A stretch of DNA of 47,534 bases from JAFGJU01 sp964570935 (GTDB lineage: Bacteria > Eisenbacteria > RBG-16-71-46 > JAFGJU01), in contig CAZMZP010000013.1 in the NCBI GenBank assembly GCA_964570935.1, forward strand, positions 1 through 47,534, read 5' to 3'. Shown here in pieces: positions 43,583 to 47,534 of this stretch. The position numbers and the translations under genes were made by a program. Each line of letters opens with the position of its first letter. The stretch's first letter is position 1. The notes below the pieces were generated by a model. The model saw nothing but the letters and a program-made list of their open reading frames with translations, made no database searches and was not told where the DNA came from.

Positions 43583-45394
43583 TCAGTCCTCGACGATCTC
43601 TCCGTTGAAGTAGTCTATGATGTTTTCGAGCGAATTCTCCGCCGGCTTCTTCTCGGAACCCTCTCCTTCGAGCTCCGAAACCTCGTTCGGCGTCTCCGGT
43701 GGCGCGGCGGCCGAGACGATGCAGCTCACGCCCAGATGCGTTTTCATGACGGCGAGTATCTCCTCCTGGATGATCTTCTGGTTGGTCTTCGAATCCGCGA
43801 GCCTGTGCTCGAAGCCTTTCTCCTCCGGGAAGGCCAGGACCACCTTGGCTCCGCTCATCGAGTGAACTGTGCACTCGTTGAGGCAGACTCCCAGGGCCTT
43901 CTTCCGCGTCTCTATCCTCGTGCGGATTTCCTTCCAGCTCTCCCGCATCTGCGCCAGACCCGGCAGCGGCGGGGCATGCGGCACCTTTTCCGCCGCGGTA
44001 GGACGAGGAGTCTCCGGCCGCGCGGGTTCGCTCGGCGCGGGCGCGGGTTTGGGTGCGGGCGCCGCTTTGGACGCCGGCTCCGGTCGAGGGGGCTCCGCTG
44101 GTCCGGACGGCTGCTCGGGCGCGGGCGTATGTGGCCCCGTCAACGGGGCACTCACTGCCTGCGACGGCGCGGCTGCCGCCGAAGGACGGCTCTGCGCGGT
44201 CGGCCTGGGGCCGCGGCCGGCAGGCGCTCCGGACTGACCGGACTCCAATCTCTCCAGCCGCTCAAGGAGCTCTCCCAGTTCCATCGTGGAGTCCAGGTAG
44301 GACATCTCTACCACCGCCATCTCCAAATGTAGCCGCGGCAGAATGCTTCTTCTGACCACGAGCGACGCTCGCGAGGCGATGTTGATGAGCCTCAGGATGT
44401 CCGCCTCGGCGAACTGCTTCGCCTGTTCCTCGTACCGCTTGACGTGGCCCGAGCTCGCGTCCACCAGCGAAGACAGCGCCGGGTTTATCTTCAGCAGCAG
44501 GAGGTTTCTCAGATGCCCCATCAGGCCATCCGTGAACTCGTCCAGGTTCGCCCCCTTGTCGAAGAGCTCACCCAGCACCCTGAGCGCGACCCCGGCGTCC
44601 TTCGCCTTGACCGCATCCATAATCGCGAAGAAGGTGTCCGCGCCGCTGAGCCCCATCAGTCTGGCCACCTGGGCCTCGTCGGCCGAGGCAAGCCCGGCCG
44701 AGACGAGCTGGTCCAGCATGCTCTCGGCGTCCCTTAGGCTTCCGTTCGCCCTGCGCGAAAGCAGCATCAGCACTTCGTCACTCACGTCCAGTTTGTCAGC
44801 GGCGGAGATCCTCTTGAGCGTGGCGAAGACTTCCTTGGTCGGGATGCGCACAAACTCGAACCGCTGGCATCGGGAAAGTATCGTCTCTGGGACTTTAAGT
44901 GGCGCCGTGGTGGCAAGAACGAACTTCACGTGCGGCGGTGGTTCTTCGAGTGTCTTCAGGAGGGCGTTGAAGGCGGCGTCCGTGAGCATGTGGACTTCGT
45001 CGACAACGTAGATCTTGAACTTCCCGCCCGCGGGCGCGTACTTCACGTTCTCGCGCAGGTTCCGGATCTCGTCGATGCCCCTGTTGGACGCCCCGTCTAT
45101 CTCGATGACGTCCAGACTCGTACCCGACTTGATCTCGCTGCACACGCTGCAGCTGTTGCAGGGGACGGCGTCCTTGGCGTTCGGACAGTTGAGCGCCTTG
45201 GCCAGGAGCCGTGCGGTCGTGGTCTTGCCCACGCCGCGCGGGCCCGAGAAGAGATAAGCATGTCCGACCCGGCCCGACCGGATGGCGTTAACGAGCGTCC
45301 CCGTCACGTGGGACTGCCCCACCACGTCCTCGAAGGTCTGCGGTCGCCAGCGAATCGCCAGGACCTTGTACGAGTCGAGCTTCTTCTCTTCCAC
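43583..45394 (-). CDS. dnaX: DNA polymerase III subunits gamma/tau
   Basis: 603 residues. AAA+ clamp-loader ATPase with GPRGVGKTTTARLLAKALNC, a zinc module (Cys in CPNAKDAVPCNSCSVC), the DEVHMLTDAAFNALLKTLEEPP Walker B region and the SRC finger LSRCQRF. A Pro/Ala/Ser-rich linker (about 385-465) precedes the tau-type C-terminal domain. GTG start after GAGGGAAA. No obvious slippery frameshift site was noticed. The SRP RNA gene is just upstream. Confidence 0.95.
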   Translation of the reverse strand: MEEKKLDSYKVLAIRWRPQTFEDVVGQSHVTGTLVNAIRSGRVGHAYLFSGPRGVGKTTTARLLAKALNCPNAKDAVPCNSCSVCSEIKSGTSLDVIEIDGASNRGIDEIRNLRENVKYAPAGGKFKIYVVDEVHMLTDAAFNALLKTLEEPPPHVKFVLATTAPLKVPETILSRCQRFEFVRIPTKEVFATLKRISAADKLDVSDEVLMLLSRRANGSLRDAESMLDQLVSAGLASADEAQVARLMGLSGADTFFAIMDAVKAKDAGVALRVLGELFDKGANLDEFTDGLMGHLRNLLLLKINPALSSLVDASSGHVKRYEEQAKQFAEADILRLINIASRASLVVRRSILPRLHLEMAVVEMSYLDSTMELGELLERLERLESGQSGAPAGRGPRPTAQSRPSAAAAPSQAVSAPLTGPHTPAPEQPSGPAEPPRPEPASKAAPAPKPAPAPSEPARPETPRPTAAEKVPHAPPLPGLAQMRESWKEIRTRIETRKKALGVCLNECTVHSMSGAKVVLAFPEEKGFEHRLADSKTNQKIIQEEILAVMKTHLGVSCIVSAAAPPETPNEVSELEGEGSEKKPAENSLENIIDYFNGEIVED

Positions 45395-45470
45395 TTTCCC
45401 TCGCGATGCTAAAGGCCGTGCACCCTTCCTCGACTCCAGTTCTCGGGCGACTCGCGAGCAGTTAGCTCCT

Positions 45471-45566
45471 GCCAGGGAGGCCTACGGCACACCCGGGCGG
45501 TCACTTACCGCTGCTACCTTCCGGTCCTGACGGGGTTCGTGGACCCTGGTTGCGCAGGTCCTGGCA
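45471..45566 (-). ncRNA. ffs: Small signal recognition particle RNA (4.5S-type)
   Basis: Contains the conserved Ffh-binding domain GACCGGAAGGTAGCAGCGG with its tetraloop and the asymmetric internal loop, and GTGTGCCG on the 3' side. GCCAGG (5') and CCTGGC (3') close the molecule, giving about 95 bases. It is the partner of FtsY (4364-5275). Ends are judged from pairing only. Confidence 0.92.
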
Positions 45567-45784
45567 ATCAACGCCACTTGCGCGCAAGAACGTCCCGAGA
45601 AAGCAAGCCTCGGAGAGGGAATTAAGCCCCGCTGTAGCGGATTGCGGGTTACAGGGCACCGCTGGTTCCCCGCCTAGCACGGCCAAAAAAGCGTCACGGA
45701 ACTCACGCAGGCGGAGCGCCCGCGCTCTGCGCGCCCCGTGACCTTATCCTGATTCGCCCGCCGATCTCGGGCTCGAGACATTTC

Positions 45785-45860
45785 TGGTGGAGATGAGCGG
45801 AATCGAACCGCCGACCTCCTCGTTGCGAACGAGGCGCTCTCCCAACTGAGCTACATCCCC
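45785..45860 (-). tRNA. tRNA-Ala (CGC)
   Basis: 76 bases with encoded CCA. Acceptor GGGGATG/CATCTCC, D-arm TAGCTCAGTTGGGAGAGC, anticodon loop TTCGCAA (CGC, reads GCG) and T-arm GTTCGATTC. Third in a tandem tRNA group after tadA. Confidence 0.95.
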
Positions 45861-45885
45861 ACTCAAACCCTGCAAAGCTTTGTTC

Positions 45886-45976
45886 TGGCGGAGAGAGAGG
45901 GATTCGAACCCTCGACCCGGTTTCCCGAGTACACGATTTCCAATCGTGCTCCTTCGACCAACTCGGACATCTCTCC
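45886..45976 (-). tRNA. tRNA-Ser (GGA)
   Basis: 91 bases with encoded CCA. Long variable arm, acceptor GGAGAGA/TCTCTCC, anticodon loop TTGGAAA (GGA). Its acceptor and T arm match the neighbouring tRNA-Ser(CGA), suggesting an old tandem duplication. Confidence 0.95.
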
Positions 45977-45998
45977 GACAGGAACGCTGTTATGTGCA

Positions 45999-46088
45999 TG
46001 GCGGAGAGAGAGGGATTCGAACCCCCGAGGCGGTTACCCGCCTAACGGTTTTCGAGACCGCCCGATTCAACCGCTCTCGCATCTCTCC
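45999..46088 (-). tRNA. tRNA-Ser (CGA), overlapping the tadA 3' end
   Basis: 90 bases with encoded CCA, long variable arm, anticodon loop CTCGAAA (CGA, reads UCG). Its first 47 bases are also the last codons of tadA, and the tadA stop TAG lies just past the anticodon stem. Confidence 0.94.
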
Positions 46089-46548
46089 GCTTCTTTTCAA
46101 AGAACCCGCTCAGGAGTGCGGCCGACTCCTCAGCCAGCGCGCCCGACTCCACCAGCACCCTGTGGTTCAGCTTCGGGTTGTCTATCACGCTCATCACGGA
46201 CCCGCAGGCGCCTGCCTTGGGGTCCCGCGCCCCGTACACAAGCCGCTTCACCCGCGCGAGCACTATCGCCCCGGCGCACATCGCGCACGGCTCGAGGGTC
46301 ACGTACATCGTGGCGTCTTCAAGACGCCACGAACTCAGAAAACTCCCCGCGGCCCCTATCGCGATTATCTCCGCGTGGGCAGTCGGGTCGTTCAGAGACT
46401 CGACCTGATTGTGCCCCCGCCCGATGACTCTTCCGGCCTGGACGATCACGGCGCCCACCGGCACCTCGTCCTTCTCCGCGGCGGCCTCGGCCTCTGCCAC
46501 GGCCAGCCTCATCCATCGGACGTCCGCCTGCTCGGAACCGGCTTCCAT
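46042..46548 (-). CDS. tadA: tRNA-specific adenosine deaminase TadA
   Basis: 168 residues. Zinc-deaminase motifs HAE (His58, Glu60) and PCAMC (Cys88, Cys91). It converts A34 to inosine in tRNA-Arg. The normal family end would be near FFEKKRR (residue 155), but the frame runs on for 13 codons into the tRNA-Ser(CGA) gene. No clear ribosome site precedes the ATG, which follows the lipoprotein stop by 3 bases, so coupled translation is likely. Confidence 0.95.
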   Translation of the reverse strand: MEAGSEQADVRWMRLAVAEAEAAAEKDEVPVGAVIVQAGRVIGRGHNQVESLNDPTAHAEIIAIGAAGSFLSSWRLEDATMYVTLEPCAMCAGAIVLARVKRLVYGARDPKAGACGSVMSVIDNPKLNHRVLVESGALAEESAALLSGFFEKKRRDARAVESGGLENR

Positions 46549-46551
46549 GGA

Positions 46552-47244
46552 TTAGGGAAGCGTCCTGAACAGCGCGGTGGCCACCCGGAGGGCCACTTCC
46601 TCTATGGGCGGCGGCTCGGGCACTCCGGCCCCACCCGAGGACCTGACCATGCCAGCCTGGTCGACGTATGTTCCGATGCCGGACTCAGGAGAGTAATGAG
46701 CGCTCTGCATAGTCTGTTCGTCGAACGATTCCCAGAGCTTCTCCCCGGTCTTGGCGCCGACGAGCACTGCCTTCAGGCCGACCTTGGAAACGGATTCCCC
46801 TTCTGTGTTCGCCTGCACGTAGTCCCGCGCCCACGTGTTGACTTCTATGAACATGAGCGCGTCCACGCCAGCCTTCTGGGCGACCGCGGCCGCGTCCTCA
46901 GCGGAAAGCGCGCCGTTGTCCCGCCATCCGGAGAGGAGTCTGTTGTAACGCTCGCTCACGCCCGATTTCTGCACGGCGCCGAGCACCTGTTCCTGCGACA
47001 GGAAGACGTACGCCGTCCTGGTCGCGAGCTGACCCTCCAGCACAGGGAGGAGTTTCAGGCCGGCCTCCTCAACACCAGCGCGCTCCGCGATGGGCATGAG
47101 CCCCACGGTCTTTATCGCCCTGGCGGAGAAGTCGGGCACGACAAACGTCGTGATGGGATGCATCGCTTCTCTCGTGGCGCAGCCGCAAACCGCGAAGGCC
47201 ACGACAGTCGCAACAGCAACGAGAGCAGAGAGACCACGTTTCAT
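46552..47244 (-). CDS. Putative lipoprotein, CsgG/GNA1162-like fold
   Basis: 230 residues from ATG 47244 (GGAGG upstream). The signal peptide ends in VCGC, so a lipidated Cys at about residue 21. The mature part alternates helices and strands (KTVGLMPIAERAG, AQKAGVDALMFIEVNTW, SVSKVGLKAVLVGAKTGEKLWE) in the pattern of the CsgG/DUF799 anticodon-binding-like lipoproteins. The function is unknown; outer-membrane attachment is likely. The longer frame to 47310 covers its promoter. First gene of the tadA-tRNA unit. Confidence 0.75.
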   Translation of the reverse strand: MKRGLSALVAVATVVAFAVCGCATREAMHPITTFVVPDFSARAIKTVGLMPIAERAGVEEAGLKLLPVLEGQLATRTAYVFLSQEQVLGAVQKSGVSERYNRLLSGWRDNGALSAEDAAAVAQKAGVDALMFIEVNTWARDYVQANTEGESVSKVGLKAVLVGAKTGEKLWESFDEQTMQSAHYSPESGIGTYVDQAGMVRSSGGAGVPEPPPIEEVALRVATALFRTLP

Positions 47245-47281
47245 ACACGCCTCCACTGGAAAGGGACAGCCAATCCGTACA

Positions 47282-47310
47282 AAAATAGCACGCCGGCACA
47301 GCGCTGTCAA
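47282..47310 (-). promoter_or_regulatory. Sigma70-like promoter of the lipoprotein-tadA-tRNA unit
   Basis: Perfect TTGACA (47310-47305), 17 bases, TATTTT (47287-47282) on the minus strand, about 38 bases before the lipoprotein ATG. Confidence 0.65.
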
Positions 47311-47448
47311 ACTGCGCGGCGGGACGGGTCTCCGCCTGCGTCCCGCGCGGCGGCTCCACGGACGCGGCCCTCACACTGACGTGCGCGCCCCGACGGCGCG
47401 ACTGCGCGGTCCGCCGTTACGCCGGCGCCGGAAAACAGGCATCCCAAC

Positions 47449-47477
47449 TTGACAGGCATGAAGTTAGCTGGTAGCGT
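47449..47477 (+). promoter_or_regulatory. Sigma70-like promoter of the partial tRNA-Ser
   Basis: Perfect TTGACA at 47449-47454, 17 bases and TAGCGT at 47472-47477. The tRNA starts 39 bases past the -10 box. Confidence 0.6.
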
Positions 47478-47515
47478 AGGGGTTTCAAGAAGCCACGATT
47501 TGAAAAGGTCCTGCT

Positions 47516-47534
47516 GGAGGGATGGCCGAGTGGT
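47516..47534 (+). tRNA. tRNA-Ser, 5' end only
   Basis: GGAGGGATGGCCGAGTGGT is the 5' acceptor strand and D-arm of a class II tRNA, most like tRNA-Ser. The anticodon lies outside the window. The D-arm start does not look like tRNA-Sec. Confidence 0.8.

Noticed and set aside
45880..47379. 499-residue plus-strand frame
   Set aside because: Crosses two tRNA genes, tadA and a lipoprotein gene on the other strand.
47516..47534. Possible tRNA-Sec
   Set aside because: The 5' arm GGAGGGATGGCCGAGTGG fits tRNA-Ser, not the longer tRNA-Sec acceptor/D-arm.
1..47534. CRISPR array, insertion sequence or prophage
   Set aside because: No regular spaced repeats, transposase or phage gene was seen on either strand.

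Overview
The window is 47.5 kb of GC-rich bacterial DNA, almost entirely densely packed chromosomal housekeeping genes on the minus strand. Only the exosortase pair, an amidase, a DUF438 protein and a partial tRNA-Ser are on the plus strand. I see no insertion sequences, phage genes or CRISPR arrays. The gene content points to a Gram-negative-type, anaerobic or facultative bacterium. Evidence is lipoproteins, a SPOR protein, MglA/MglB, CpsB, bacterial GGGPS, SelA, SpoVG, a four-subunit pyruvate:ferredoxin oxidoreductase and a secreted protein with a Trp-Gly tail. I infer an uncultured FCB-related lineage (Eisenbacteria-, Krumholzibacteria- or Latescibacteria-like). Phylum placement is a guess from gene repertoire, not a computed result.

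Layout. 1-2056: a three-GAF sensor kinase, cut by the window edge. 2243-3425: a short exosortase and an overlapping membrane protein with a C-terminal zinc-finger motif. 3429-12044 (minus): selA, a degenerate BY-kinase/SPOR fusion, smc, ftsY and a cation efflux carrier. 12265-14538: a lipoprotein amidase with a second, catalytically dead amidase-like domain. 14592-17066 (minus): gamma carbonic anhydrase, DUF151 nuclease and a parvulin isomerase. 17163-23057 (minus): a translation block of ispE, spoVG, tRNA-Gln, prs, rplY, pth, rpsF, ssb, rpsR and rplI. 23145-31233 (minus): alaS, GGGPS, CpsB-like phosphatase, rmlA, rmlD, gmhA, an SMR-like protein and a UbiA-type phosphoribosyltransferase, which look like a surface-glycan or lipid supply operon. 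31321-36847 (minus): mglB, mglA, pgpA, cinA, thpR, recA and recX. 36944-40061 (minus): porGDAB. 40269-42495: a secreted orphan and a divergent hemerythrin/PAS protein. 42568-47244 (minus): lipoprotein, tadA, tRNA-Ser(CGA), tRNA-Ser(GGA), tRNA-Ala(CGC), SRP RNA, dnaX, ybaB and recR. 47449-47534: a promoter and the start of another tRNA-Ser.

Regulatory signals. Several sigma70-like promoters can be read by eye, mostly TTGAC(A/C/T), 17-18 bases, then TAnnnT. Gene starts were re-chosen from Shine-Dalgarno positions where the longest open frame was implausible (ftsY, rplI, rpsF, prs, ispE, rmlA, alaS, recX, thpR, mglB, porD, recR, ybaB and others).

The most unusual points are: the exosortase with its zinc-finger membrane partner; a possible Trp-Gly C-terminal tail on a secreted protein; a SPOR protein with a dead BY-kinase domain; the active-plus-dead amidase fusion; tadA whose stop codon lies inside the downstream tRNA-Ser; recX initiating inside the recA tail repeats; and an intrinsic terminator placed between rpsR and rplI.
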